NCBI GenBank assembly: GCA_030427635.1
Contig: JAUIBA010000009.1
Location: forward strand, 1-64,000
Origin: Bacteroidia bacterium
GTDB lineage: Bacteria > Bacteroidota > Bacteroidia > Chitinophagales > Chitinophagaceae
Direction of reading: 5' to 3'
Length of the DNA stretch: 64,000 nt
The notes under the pieces were generated by a model, which was not told where the DNA came from, did not search any database, and saw nothing but the letters and a program-made list of their open reading frames with translations. Below, piece after piece: positions 26,773 through 35,251 of this stretch (within the stretch, counting starts at the first letter, position 1; every line of letters begins with the position of its first letter). The translations under genes and the position numbers were made by a program.

Positions 26773-27537
26773 ATGCGATTTGAGAAATTCATACCGGCCA
26801 AACCGTTACAGCCCTACATAGAGTATTATGTAGTGTCGGAGAGTGAAGCGGGAAGTGAGTACAAGGTTCTGCCCTCACCAGGACTGGTCATAGGGTTTCA
26901 GTATAAAGGTGAGCTGGCCATAGTAAAGGATGGTGGGGAAAGTAAGCTGGCACAGGCAGGAATAACCGGTATAGTCGACAGTTACCGGATTTTCCGCCAT
27001 GCTGCGGGTATTGGTACTATATTAGTTTACTTTACGGAAACAGGATTTACACATTTTGTATCCGGCCCTGCCCATGAGCTTTTTAATCTGAGTATTTCAC
27101 TGGACGATGTTTTTGAAAAAGCAAAAGTGAGAGAGGTTGAAGAGAAGCTGGCCGCTGCCACAACCGATAGACAGCGGATAACGATTGTAGAAGGTTTTTT
27201 ACTGTCACAGCATAAACATATCCTGGCCGACAATCTGATAGTAGAGGCTGTTAAACTCATTCACCAGAGCAAAGGGACCATTCGCATGAAAGAGCTGAGC
27301 GAAAAACTGTTTATCAGCCAGAGTCCTTTCGAAAAGCGCTTTCGCAGAGTGGTAGGTACAACCCCTAAAAAGTTCGCCTCTGTTATCCGCTTTAATTCTG
27401 TGCTTGCCGATATAGGTACGGCTAAATCTCTGACTGAAATATGCTATGAAAACAACTTTTTTGACCAGGCACATTTTACAAAGGAGTTCAGACAGTATAC
27501 CGGAGAAACGCCGGAAAACTTCAAACGTCACCTGTAA
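26773..27537 (+). CDS. AraC family transcriptional regulator
   Basis: 254 aa from ATG 26773 (MRFEKFIPAKPLQPYIEYY). The N-terminal cupin-like sensor resembles the DUF6597 type. The C-terminal 100 residues are the two-helix-turn-helix AraC domain (MKELSEKLFISQSPFEKRF, then EICYENNFFDQAHFTKEFR and TGETPENFKRH). It very probably controls the DUF1398 gene 87 nt downstream. The pair is flanked by two similar 53-bp repeats. Confidence 0.88.
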   Translation: MRFEKFIPAKPLQPYIEYYVVSESEAGSEYKVLPSPGLVIGFQYKGELAIVKDGGESKLAQAGITGIVDSYRIFRHAAGIGTILVYFTETGFTHFVSGPAHELFNLSISLDDVFEKAKVREVEEKLAAATTDRQRITIVEGFLLSQHKHILADNLIVEAVKLIHQSKGTIRMKELSEKLFISQSPFEKRFRRVVGTTPKKFASVIRFNSVLADIGTAKSLTEICYENNFFDQAHFTKEFRQYTGETPENFKRHL

Positions 27538-27624
27538 CAAAACGATTTTTTACAATTACAGGCACAGGCATAGCCGCACTTTTGCTTTGTAATCAATCGT
27601 TTCACAATCAAAAAAACATGAAGA

Positions 27625-28014
27625 ATGTTCACAGAAGAACAGATTAAAGCGGCCCACGGCAAAGTAAAATCAGGTGCTGATTTCCCGGCTTACATCAAAG
27701 AAATCAGGTCATTAGGTGTTACTCACTATGAGGCTTATGTTGCAGACGGCCATATAGACTATCATGGCGCCGGTAATTTCACAGTTACTATCCCTGCAAA
27801 ATATTCCCCATTGGCAATTGCAGATACGGCTGCAATTGAAACGTTTAAAGCGGAGCTGCTCGCTCACCAGCAGGGCAGGACAGATTTTCTCACATTCATC
27901 AAAATGTGTGCGGTAGCGGGCATTGAGAAGTGGGCTACCAGCATGGATAAAATGACCTGTACCTACTATGATAAATCCGGCAGTGAGATTCTGATAGAAA
28001 ACATACCACAATAA
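27625..28014 (+). CDS. DUF1398 family protein
   Basis: 129 aa. The sequence opens MFTEEQIKAAHGKVKSGADF and contains SLGVTHYEAYVADGHIDYHG, typical of this YbcV-like family, which has no known reaction. A tiny overlapping frame starts at 27618 but the family start fits ATG 27625. It is paired with an AraC regulator, an arrangement I know from other Bacteroidota and from soil bacteria. Confidence 0.85.
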   Translation: MFTEEQIKAAHGKVKSGADFPAYIKEIRSLGVTHYEAYVADGHIDYHGAGNFTVTIPAKYSPLAIADTAAIETFKAELLAHQQGRTDFLTFIKMCAVAGIEKWATSMDKMTCTYYDKSGSEILIENIPQ

Positions 28015-28404
28015 CCGCTGTCCCCGGCGGGTCCTCTGCGGGAGACCCGCCACCATCAGGCTACCCAACACTCATCCTCACATGTAATGGCATGGCGTTT
28101 GAAACGCCACTACTCAACATCATTTACAAACCGTCCAGTAAAAAATTCAATAATCCCTCCCTTCTCTTCCCGAACGGTCGCTTTCTTTTAATACGCTCTC
28201 ACTCCGCATACACAAGGTATGGGAACAGAAAGATATGACTAACGCGCCGTCCATATTCTGGAAAAAATGTCCATCACATAGACACTGGCACGCTTAGAAA
28301 ATTTATAAAGCATTGATTTCCAATTATTTAATTTTTTGGCACGTGGTTGGTTATATACCTGTCAAACAAACAACAACAAAACAATCCTTTTAAAAACAAA
28401 CAAA
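28015..28404. other. Intergenic region upstream of the DUF4402 gene
   Basis: 390 bp without a supported gene. It holds the right copy of the direct repeat (28094-28146) and a sigma-54-like sequence at 28336-28350. The rest shows nothing recognisable. Confidence 0.6.
28094..28146. repeat. Direct repeat, right copy
   Basis: Partner of 26675-26727. It begins with a perfect 15-bp palindrome (arms GGCGTTT and AAACGCC around G), which may be an operator. Confidence 0.6.
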
Positions 28405-28929
28405 ATGAAAAACATCGTTAAGTCGCTCGCTCTCTCTTTCGTTGCTGTAATCGGTTTTGCAACTGCATCTCATGCTCAGGCTACCGCTACTGCTTCTGCG
28501 TCGGCTAATATCATCACTCCTATCTCTATCGTTAAAACGGTAGATATGAACTTCGGTAACGTAGCCGTTTCTGCTACCATCGCTGGTACTGCCGTTCTGG
28601 ACCCTGCAGGTACACGTACTACTGGCGGTGCTGGTGGTGTAACCCTTCCTGCTACTACTGGTACTGTGTCTGCTGCAAGCTTCACAGTTTCTGGTCAGGC
28701 TTCTTACACTTATGCAATAACACTGCCTACTTCATGCACTATCTCTGACGGTGCTTCTCATAACATGACTGTTGACAACTTTACCAGCTCACCATCAGCT
28801 ACCGGCACACTGAGTGCTTCAGGTACTGAAACCCTGAACGTAGGTGCTACCCTCAACGTAGCTGCTGCTCAGGCTGCTGGTCTTTATACGAACGCAACTG
28901 GAGTTCCCGTAACGGTGAACTACAACTAA
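28405..28929 (+). CDS. Exported DUF4402 domain protein
   Basis: 174 aa from ATG 28405 (MKNIVKSLALSFVAVIGFAT), with a signal peptide cleaved after SHAQ. The mature part is Ala/Thr/Ser-rich and beta-stranded: IITPISIVKTVDMNFGNVAV opens the DUF4402 domain and VPVTVNYN closes it. Such proteins are abundant, secreted and pilin- or spore-coat-like in fold, but their role is unsettled. The codon choice is strongly biased (GCT, GTT, CTG), suggesting high expression. It has its own terminator. Confidence 0.82.
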   Translation: MKNIVKSLALSFVAVIGFATASHAQATATASASANIITPISIVKTVDMNFGNVAVSATIAGTAVLDPAGTRTTGGAGGVTLPATTGTVSAASFTVSGQASYTYAITLPTSCTISDGASHNMTVDNFTSSPSATGTLSASGTETLNVGATLNVAAAQAAGLYTNATGVPVTVNYN

Positions 28930-28961
28930 GATACATTGTAGTGCCTATAGAACCTATCCAC

Positions 28962-28994
28962 AAAAGCGCGCCTTTCAAGGAGCGCTTTTTTTTG
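28962..28994 (+). terminator. Rho-independent terminator of the DUF4402 gene
   Basis: AAAAGCGC stem (28962-28969 with 28982-28989), extended by an inner CCT/AGG, followed by a T-run. Confidence 0.8.
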
Positions 28995-29379
28995 CCCGTT
29001 ACTTATCCACAAAATGCCCCATGCCCATCCCGCCGTTCGTAACTTGCATCTGTAAACCCAATAGTCATGTCCTTAATACATATAATAAATAACGCGCGAG
29101 CAATTTTTGAGAACTTTTTGCTCATTTTCAGCCGCATAATATTTTGATTTTCAATTGTTTGCCATAAAACTGCTCACTAAAAAAAATACTGCGCAGTTTT
29201 AAGATACAGAGACCATCGCGCTACAACATACCGGTAGCTTTGGGGGCACCGGCACCTGTAGCCTGCATTTTTAATATCAATAACCCATCTGTTGTTAGCC
29301 CGATTTTAAATAAATTTGGAAAAAATCCGTTTTAAGAACAGATGCCGGCATTAAGGCCGCACAAGACAGGAAATATATT
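28995..29379. other. AT-rich intergenic region
   Basis: 385 bp without a supported gene. It contains a perfect DnaA-box-like TTATCCACA at 29003-29011 (with a CTATCCACA at 28954-28962 just before) and the promoter of the next gene at its end. Confidence 0.55.
29311..29318 (+). promoter_or_regulatory. -7 element (TAAATTTG) of the lipoprotein-ribE unit
   Basis: Exact TAnnTTTG match 62 nt before the ATG at 29380, with a TTG at 29292-29294 about 16 nt upstream. Confidence 0.55.
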
Positions 29380-29943
29380 ATGCGCTACCTGAATATTGTT
29401 GTGTTGTTGTTTATTGTGTCAGTAGTAGCAATGCTGTCGTGCAAAAAGTGGGAAGATCCTGCTCCCTCCGACGACCCCCGCATTTCCAATCCTTATTGCA
29501 ATGACCCCGATGCGGTCAACTACAACTGGGGTTTCCCCGGTACACCCGACAATACGGTATGTGTTTATGGCCCTGATCTTTTTGCCGGTACTTATAAAGT
29601 ACATGACACTGCTTACGATACAGAATCAGGCCTTTACCTCGCCGCCGACTCCTCAATGGTCACCATCGTAAAGCTATCTAATCTGAAAGCACGGGTAGAC
29701 GGACTTTGCCCCTCTGGTGTTTCACTGTTCATTACCGCCGGTGGCGCATGGCAGGCTACTGTTGATACCACAGTCGGTGACTCTCTTTCCCTCAGTCAGG
29801 GACAGTTATTCTGCCGCTCGGTCGATACCGTAACAGGTTATCTCACACGCGACAAGATAGATAGTTCGCTCGTATACATTGACCTTACTATCCGCACCGA
29901 TAGCGCCACAACGGTACACAGAGCTAAGGCGGTAAAAATGTAA
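29380..29943 (+). CDS. Exported lipoprotein of unknown function
   Basis: 187 aa. Signal segment followed by the lipobox MLSC, lipidated Cys21. After it comes the stretch NPYCNDPDAVNYNWGFPG with PDNTVCVY, a Cys-bearing motif I know from several Bacteroidota lipoproteins, then a beta-rich domain with a second Cys pair. It lies 9 nt before ribE and is probably in its operon, though no functional link is evident. Confidence 0.75.
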   Translation: MRYLNIVVLLFIVSVVAMLSCKKWEDPAPSDDPRISNPYCNDPDAVNYNWGFPGTPDNTVCVYGPDLFAGTYKVHDTAYDTESGLYLAADSSMVTIVKLSNLKARVDGLCPSGVSLFITAGGAWQATVDTTVGDSLSLSQGQLFCRSVDTVTGYLTRDKIDSSLVYIDLTIRTDSATTVHRAKAVKM

Positions 29944-29952
29944 TTTTGCAGC

Positions 29953-30552
29953 ATGTTTACAGGAATCATTGAAGCGCAGGCCCGTGTGGCTGCTATCAGG
30001 CATGAGGGTACTAATATCCATTTCGATATGCAGTGCAGCCTCACACCTCAGTTAAAGATAGACCAGAGTGTGGCGCACAATGGGGTATGCCTTACCGTAG
30101 TAGCTATAGCTGAAGACAGATACACAGTTACCGCAGTGGCAGAAACCCTTGCCAAAACATCTCTGGGCTCATGGCAGGTGGGAGATAACGTAAACATTGA
30201 GCGCTCCCTGAAGGTGGGCGACAGGCTGGACGGCCACTTTGTACAGGGCCATGCCGATGCTACAGCACAGTGCATCCTGCGTCAGGAGCTGGAAGGCAGC
30301 TGGCTGTTCCGTTTTCGCTTTCCCGTACAGTTTGCCCCCCTCGTTATAGAAAAAGGGTCTATATGCCTCAATGGAGTAAGCCTTACCGCCTTCGATATTG
30401 CGCAGAATGAGCTTACCGTCACCATCATACCCTATACGTATGAGCATACTAACTTCTGCTCACTGCAGGAAGGCAGTACGGTAAATATCGAGTTCGATGT
30501 ACTGGGCAAGTATATGGTACGTATCCGGGAAACCCAGACTCAGCCCGCATAG
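29953..30552 (+). CDS. ribE: Riboflavin synthase, alpha chain
   Basis: 199 aa. Converts two molecules of 6,7-dimethyl-8-ribityllumazine into riboflavin and the pyrimidine precursor. Two lumazine-binding repeats are clear: MFTGIIEAQARV with NGVCLTVVAI and SLGSWQVGDNVNIE; then GHFVQGHAD and NGVSLTAF with YTYEHTNF. The C-terminus is of normal length. Upstream gene spacing is 9 nt. Confidence 0.95.
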   Translation: MFTGIIEAQARVAAIRHEGTNIHFDMQCSLTPQLKIDQSVAHNGVCLTVVAIAEDRYTVTAVAETLAKTSLGSWQVGDNVNIERSLKVGDRLDGHFVQGHADATAQCILRQELEGSWLFRFRFPVQFAPLVIEKGSICLNGVSLTAFDIAQNELTVTIIPYTYEHTNFCSLQEGSTVNIEFDVLGKYMVRIRETQTQPA

Positions 30553-30569
30553 CCGCCCATAAGTGCGAA

Positions 30570-31526
30570 ATGACCATGAACCGGATACCGGGTTGCACGG
30601 CAGGCACAGCGCCATTCAGATATCTGCTTATAGTCCTGCTGGCTGTGAGTAGCTTTAGTGTTTCAGCTCAGCCGGTCATGAGTATCAATGTTGGCCTCAG
30701 AGCCAGTGTTATTGCAGCCCTGGGCAACAGGTTTCAGCGTATAGGTGCCACCATACAGCTATATGGCTACAGTGGTTTTGCTCAGGTCAATGCAGAGGTG
30801 AAATGGTACTACAACTTCCGCAGTCTGGGGCAGCCGGGGCGCTATGGAGAGTGGGTTACCAGCCTGGGGCTATTGGGAGGTTATGGCAGTGTACGGGTGG
30901 CCGATAATCCTTTTCTGAGTACCACCGGCAATCAGACCGGGCTATATAATAGCATAGGTTATGCATATAACCTCTATTTCAACAGCCGAAAAACTACACA
31001 GCAAACAGGCACTATCGCCTTTCAGTTTGGGGATATAAGCATCATCAGCGAAAATGACATATTCGCCCGCCCCACACTCGACAGGTTTCGCACCGGGGCC
31101 TTCCTGTTGCAGTATCAGACTGACAATTACCAGTTTGCCATCAACTGCACCATGTGGACCGGCCAGATGGGTAACAAGGTCACCGGCGATACCCGTTTCC
31201 CATACTTCGGCTATATGGATACTACGGGTGGGGTTTATACCGGCTATTCACATGGTCTGCTCAGTGGTCAGTTTCGCATGGCGCTGGATGGTGGCTACAC
31301 AGCGCAGGCCAATGCTGGCATTGATGCAGAGCAGGTGCGCAATTTTGTGCAGAACAGGCTCATACATGATATGATATTTCTGCCACCGGCATGGCGCAGC
31401 ACTAAGAACTGTCATATACCCATGCTGGACACCGCAGGCCATCAGTATCTGTACCTGCCCGGGCAGGAAATAAAGGCCCCGCACGCATACTGGAACCTGT
31501 CTTCAGGCTTTAATGGCTTTTATTAG
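30570..31526 (+). CDS. Exported protein resembling the toxin-23 (Ntox23) family
   Basis: 318 aa (or 316 from ATG 30576). A signal peptide ends near VSAQPVMSIN. The mature part is all-beta with strands such as QLYGYSGFAQVNAEVKWYYN, ISIISENDIFARPTLDRFRT and FPYFGYMDTTGGVYTGYSHG. The ENDxFA and DRFRTG motifs and the final HAYWN are what I associate with the bacterial toxin-23 domain, a predicted nuclease toxin group with many single-domain Bacteroidota members. No immunity gene is adjacent, so a housekeeping outer-membrane role is possible. It lies 17 nt after ribE. Confidence 0.5.
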   Translation: MTMNRIPGCTAGTAPFRYLLIVLLAVSSFSVSAQPVMSINVGLRASVIAALGNRFQRIGATIQLYGYSGFAQVNAEVKWYYNFRSLGQPGRYGEWVTSLGLLGGYGSVRVADNPFLSTTGNQTGLYNSIGYAYNLYFNSRKTTQQTGTIAFQFGDISIISENDIFARPTLDRFRTGAFLLQYQTDNYQFAINCTMWTGQMGNKVTGDTRFPYFGYMDTTGGVYTGYSHGLLSGQFRMALDGGYTAQANAGIDAEQVRNFVQNRLIHDMIFLPPAWRSTKNCHIPMLDTAGHQYLYLPGQEIKAPHAYWNLSSGFNGFY

Positions 31527-31609
31527 TAGCCGATTTAACAATTTTTCAATGTTCTGTTCGTTACATTGCATATAACAGATACGAACAGTAAATACAAACC
31601 CTTACCGTT

Positions 31610-32146
31610 ATGACAAGGATTTTTTTAGCCATAGCGCTTACTATTTTTGGTATATACGGTGCTACGGCACAGCATACAAAGGTTGGTGCCGCAGCACCCC
31701 CGGTAACACTTGCCGATGCACATGGCAATGCGATGCAGATACCGCACTTGGGAGAGAAAGTAGTAGCCGTATTTTATTCTGACCCCGATGCAAAGGATGT
31801 GGTAGAACCGCTGTCTGTCGAGCTGAAAAAGAGAAGGTTTCCCGGCGACAAATATTTCAGCCTCGGCGTGGTAAACTGTAAGGATACCTGGATGCCTAAC
31901 TCTGCTATGAAAGCAGGTATCCGTAATCGTGAGAAAAAAGAACCTAAATCTGTAATACTGCTCGATGAGAAAAACCAGCTGCCAAAACAATGGGAGCTGG
32001 GCGACTGCAACAATTCTATTGTTGTCGTTATCATAGGCAAGGATGGTAAAATAAAGATGGTTCGCCCCATACATTCAAAAGATGACTGCCGTACCGCCAT
32101 AGAGCCTATTATGAAGATGCTGGAGGCAGAAGTGGCAAAGGCATAA
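31610..32146 (+). CDS. Exported thioredoxin-fold protein without CxxC
   Basis: 178 aa. Signal peptide cleaved near TAQHTK. The rest follows the YtfJ/AhpC-like thioredoxin fold: KVGAAAPPVTLADAHGNAM, VVAVFYSDPDA, SVILLDEKN and VVVIIGKDGKIK. The active-site CxxC is absent, so it should not be a disulfide reductase. The reaction is unknown; it probably acts in the periplasm. Confidence 0.7.
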   Translation: MTRIFLAIALTIFGIYGATAQHTKVGAAAPPVTLADAHGNAMQIPHLGEKVVAVFYSDPDAKDVVEPLSVELKKRRFPGDKYFSLGVVNCKDTWMPNSAMKAGIRNREKKEPKSVILLDEKNQLPKQWELGDCNNSIVVVIIGKDGKIKMVRPIHSKDDCRTAIEPIMKMLEAEVAKA

Positions 32147-32222
32147 TCATACTTGTGGGCTGTATATCATACCAGGAACCCCATTTTTTATTACACTTGT
32201 GTAGCTTTAATTAATGTTGCTT

Positions 32223-32999
32223 ATGCGTTTGTATGTGTATATACTGTTGAGTGCTATGTTCTTTTCGGGCATTGCCCTGGGCCAGCAAAAAGCTGCCGAT
32301 GTACCGCTGGGGAATCTGGCTGTTACCATAAAAACACCGGTTAATAAGCCCGGTAATAGCATAGACTTTTACAACAGGTTGGGGTTTCACCAGCTTTACG
32401 GTAGCTTACTTACCTATACCGATGGTAAAGTAATAATAGAGATTGATACCAATAAGTCGGCCAGAGCAGGGATGAACTTTTATAAACCATCGTGGAAGAC
32501 AGATGTTGAAAAGGTGAAGAAATGGGCAACAGTCAAAAAGACAAAGAATGGCTATCGCCTCAGCGACCCCAGTGGTGTAATGATTTACCTCATTGATTCC
32601 GGTGTTGTATTTCCTCCCGCATTAGATAGCTCCTACAGCCTGCTGGGCAACTATCAGGGAGTAACACTGGAGAGCGGTAATATGGCAGCATCATACGAGC
32701 TTTACACAGCACTGGGACTACATAAAACGAAAGGCGATGCCGAAAAGGGCTTTGTAGAACTGTCTGATGGCCGAGGCTTTACCATAGTGCTTATGAGTGC
32801 AGGCTCCTGCCCGCATCTGTTTTTCAACCCGTCACTTACCTATTTCAATGGCAGCCGTAATATGGCAGTAATAGCCGGGATAAAAGCAAAAGGCATACCA
32901 GTGGTGCAGGACATTACCTGGTTCAGTAAAGAAGGCAAAGCCGACAACATCATTCTCCGCGACCCCGGAGGTTACGGCTTTTTTATTTTCAGCGATTAG
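32223..32999 (+). CDS. Exported VOC/glyoxalase-like protein
   Basis: 258 aa from ATG 32223 (MRLYVYILLSAMFFSGIALG); an ATG at 32214 adds three residues. Signal peptide, then two VOC-type beta-alpha-beta-beta-beta modules: NSIDFYNRLGFHQLYGSLL with LSDPSGVMIYLID, and MAASYELYTALGLHKT with LRDPGGYGFFIF. Export of such a fold is unusual. No metal-binding His/Glu set is convincing, so the ligand is open. Confidence 0.68.
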   Translation: MRLYVYILLSAMFFSGIALGQQKAADVPLGNLAVTIKTPVNKPGNSIDFYNRLGFHQLYGSLLTYTDGKVIIEIDTNKSARAGMNFYKPSWKTDVEKVKKWATVKKTKNGYRLSDPSGVMIYLIDSGVVFPPALDSSYSLLGNYQGVTLESGNMAASYELYTALGLHKTKGDAEKGFVELSDGRGFTIVLMSAGSCPHLFFNPSLTYFNGSRNMAVIAGIKAKGIPVVQDITWFSKEGKADNIILRDPGGYGFFIFSD

Positions 33000-33084
33000 G
33001 CAGAGCCATATAATTAAAGGAAGTCTGAAAACAGGCGCAGTGAATAATAGGATACGATGATGACACATGAGATTCAGAATGCCG

Positions 33085-33654
33085 TTAGTTGGTCGTGCGT
33101 AACGATGTGTTGTGTTTAAGAGTATCTGTGTTCATGAGAACGGTGTCAACCTCAAGCTTAGGCACACTCTTAGACAATGCTGGCACTACAATGTAGTGGA
33201 CCTCGCTTGATGGTTTGAAGACAGATACTAGCAGCGAAACAACAGCAATTACGAGTGTTGCATAGTTAATAAATCGGCTTGTTCGCTTCTGCTCACCTGT
33301 AATTGACACGTGGTTTTCCAGAAGAATATCCTCAAGCTTTTGCCTCCGCTCATGGAGAAGCCTATCTTCTTTCTCCCAATTCTCATATGCGCCAATGCTC
33401 TTCAACTCCTTCAATTTTCTACCCTTCTCGGTAAGACGGAATTTGTGGGATAATGCTTGTGGTTCTGCAAACCCTTTGTGGACCAAGAAGCCAACAATTG
33501 CCTCTTTATTAATGTTCAAAGCTAGATGCCCCGTCTGCACAAGCTCGTCCATCAGGGACCACAGCTCAAATGTATGATGGTCACTAAAACGGCTAAGCAA
33601 GGTATTGAGCGCCGTTACGTCCAAAGGGGTTAAGTCAGAAGTCTTACTAGCCAT
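33085..33654 (-). CDS. Winged-helix-like protein with one membrane segment
   Basis: 189 aa. Residues 1-90 are helical with a winged-helix look (HHTFELWSLMDELVQTGH, FRLTEKGRKLKELKSIG); 95-125 is a charged coiled region; a membrane segment (INYATLVIAVVSLLVSVF) lies near 130-148, followed by a short outer tail. No family is recognised. It is alone, directly downstream of tRNA-Pro on the same strand, a usual place for acquired cargo. A -7 element ends 4 nt before its start codon. Confidence 0.6.
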   Translation of the reverse strand: MASKTSDLTPLDVTALNTLLSRFSDHHTFELWSLMDELVQTGHLALNINKEAIVGFLVHKGFAEPQALSHKFRLTEKGRKLKELKSIGAYENWEKEDRLLHERRQKLEDILLENHVSITGEQKRTSRFINYATLVIAVVSLLVSVFKPSSEVHYIVVPALSKSVPKLEVDTVLMNTDTLKHNTSLRTTN

Positions 33655-33658
33655 AGAA

Positions 33659-33666
33659 CAAAATTA
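33659..33666 (-). promoter_or_regulatory. -7 element (TAATTTTG) of the winged-helix membrane gene
   Basis: Exact TAnnTTTG; G lies 4 nt before the ATG, predicting a leaderless transcript. Confidence 0.55.
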
Positions 33667-33780
33667 CTGCTCTTTTCTATTGCCGATAGGCATCACGCCA
33701 CCTTGTGCGGTGAGCAAGGGCGATGAGCTTGTGAACCAGTGTAACCCGGAATGCCACTTAATACAGACTTGTACGGGAAT

Positions 33781-33808
33781 AAAAAAAGGCTGCCACAATG
33801 TGACAACC
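33781..33808 (-). terminator. Terminator of tRNA-Pro
   Basis: Minus-strand 9-bp stem (GGTTGTCAC with GTGGCAGCC, two G-U pairs) followed by seven T, starting 11 nt past the tRNA 3' end. Confidence 0.75.
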
Positions 33809-33819
33809 TTCAATTCCAG

Positions 33820-33893
33820 TCGGGAAGACAAGATTCGAACTTGCGACCCCTAGCACCCCATACTAGTACGCTACCGGACTGCGCCACTTCCCG
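33820..33893 (-). tRNA. tRNA-Pro (anticodon GGG)
   Basis: 74 nt, no encoded CCA. Acceptor CGGGAAG/CTTCCCG, D-arm GCGC-GCGT, anticodon stem CTAGT/GCTAG with loop ATGGGGT (anticodon GGG, 33857-33859), T-loop TTCGAAT in a five-bp stem. Confidence 0.95.
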
Positions 33894-33929
33894 AACCTAC
33901 ACACAATAACCTGCTGTTATTGCGGGCGG

Positions 33930-33937
33930 CAAAGATA
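33930..33937 (-). promoter_or_regulatory. -7 element (TATCTTTG) of tRNA-Pro
   Basis: Exact TAnnTTTG about 36 nt upstream of the tRNA. The precursor leader contains a small hairpin (AATAAC arms, 33905-33921). Confidence 0.6.
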
Positions 33938-33950
33938 AGAGAATTTTGTT

Positions 33951-34547
33951 TTAGGACAAATTCGCTGAAATAAGCCTCAGAAACTCAGAACGGGTCTTGT
34001 TTTCCATAAACAAACCGCTGAAAGCTGATGTGGTGGTAACGCTGTTCTGCTTCTGTACACCGCGCATCATCATACACAGATGCTGGGCCTCTATCACTAC
34101 TCCTACACCCTGTGGATTCAGTGTTTCCTGTATCACATCCAGTATCTGGTGGGTGAGGCGCTCCTGCACCTGCAGCCTACGGCTGAAACACTCTACCACA
34201 TGTGCCAGCTTACTGAGACCGGTAATGACTCCGTTAGGTATATAAGCTATGTGCGCCTTGCCAAAGAAGGGCAGCAGGTGATGCTCGCACAGTGAGTATA
34301 ACTCTATATTCTTTACCAGCACCATCTCGCTGTAGTCTTCATGAAACTTAGCCGAGTTAAGGATATCGGCAGCATTCATGTTATAGCCCTGCGTTATAAA
34401 CTGCATGGCCTTTGCCATACGCTCAGGTGTCTTTAAGAGTCCTTCCCTTTCCGGGTCTTCACCTACCGCCGATATGATGGACTTGTAGGCTACCTTGAGC
34501 TCATCAGTAGATTCCTGGTCGTATGATTCGTGTTTGTGGTATGCCAA
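33951..34547 (-). CDS. folE: GTP cyclohydrolase I
   Basis: 198 aa. Converts GTP to 7,8-dihydroneopterin triphosphate, the entry to folate and queuosine. Zinc ligands are visible: [18 protein letters not shown] and the later Cys in [30 protein letters not shown] and [13 protein letters not shown] complete the family pattern. It follows queD by 70 nt on the same strand. Confidence 0.97.
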   Translation of the reverse strand: MAYHKHESYDQESTDELKVAYKSIISAVGEDPEREGLLKTPERMAKAMQFITQGYNMNAADILNSAKFHEDYSEMVLVKNIELYSLCEHHLLPFFGKAHIAYIPNGVITGLSKLAHVVECFSRRLQVQERLTHQILDVIQETLNPQGVGVVIEAQHLCMMMRGVQKQNSVTTTSAFSGLFMENKTRSEFLRLISANLS

Positions 34548-34617
34548 TTGAAAACGATTTTGTGAACTAAAGTAGCTACTCCCACCGTTGTGGCAGCAAT
34601 AGCATTATCAGGTAAAA

Positions 34618-35028
34618 CTATCCGAAGTACTCTACATATATGCTGCGGGTCTCTACCAGCTTCACACAGTGCAGCAGTACGCCGTCCTTCTCTACATGTG
34701 GCTTCAACTCATTCCATATACCTATGGCAAAATTCTCGGCGCTGGTAAACTTACCCTTCATGAAGTCCACATCCATATTCAGGTTGCGGTGGTCTACGCG
34801 CTCCACTATCACATCCTTTATGAGGTCGCCCAGTGTTTTGGCATTATACACAAATCCGGTCTGGGGATGTGGCTCGCCTTTAATAGTCACGTGCAGTTCA
34901 TAATTATGCCCGTGCCAGTTCTCGTTGGCACACTTCCCGAAAACCTCCCTGTTCTGTTCATCACTCCAGCCTTCATTATACAGGCGGTGAGCTGCATTAA
35001 AGTGTTCTACACGTGTCAGATAAACCAT
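34618..35028 (-). CDS. queD: 6-carboxy-5,6,7,8-tetrahydropterin synthase
   Basis: 136 aa. Uses the FolE product in the second step of queuosine formation. Zinc-binding histidines lie in HFNAAHRL and NWHGHNYEL; the catalytic Cys is in KCANEN; VDHRNLNMDV and the final VETRSIYVEY match the family. It heads the queD-folE unit, so the two pathway steps are coexpressed. Confidence 0.95.
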   Translation of the reverse strand: MVYLTRVEHFNAAHRLYNEGWSDEQNREVFGKCANENWHGHNYELHVTIKGEPHPQTGFVYNAKTLGDLIKDVIVERVDHRNLNMDVDFMKGKFTSAENFAIGIWNELKPHVEKDGVLLHCVKLVETRSIYVEYFG

Positions 35029-35057
35029 ATTATAGCTATTCAGAGAAATGGAATAAA

Positions 35058-35099
35058 AGATTTTATATAGATAAAATCTAATTTAACGATGCAAAATTA
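35058..35099 (-). promoter_or_regulatory. Promoter and leader hairpin of queD-folE
   Basis: A -7 element TAATTTTG lies at 35092-35099 on the minus strand. In the leader just after it is an AT-only hairpin (AGATTTTAT arms, 35058-35066 and 35071-35079). The hairpin does not match a preQ1 riboswitch as I know it. The rest of 35100-35251 shows nothing. Confidence 0.5.
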
Positions 35100-35251
35100 G
35101 GAACAAATACCGGAATGTAGCCCAGCTACAAAAAATGACGGTATAAAAACAGCGTATCGCATACAAATACAAACAACTATGTTAAATCTAATGCTGATGT
35201 AGCAGCCATGCCGGATTGCATTTATTAAATTTACAACATATCCTTCCTCTT

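Noticed and set aside
35058-35099. preQ1 riboswitch before queD
   Set aside because: The only hairpin is AT-only and lacks the C-rich loop and A-rich tail expected of a preQ1 aptamer.
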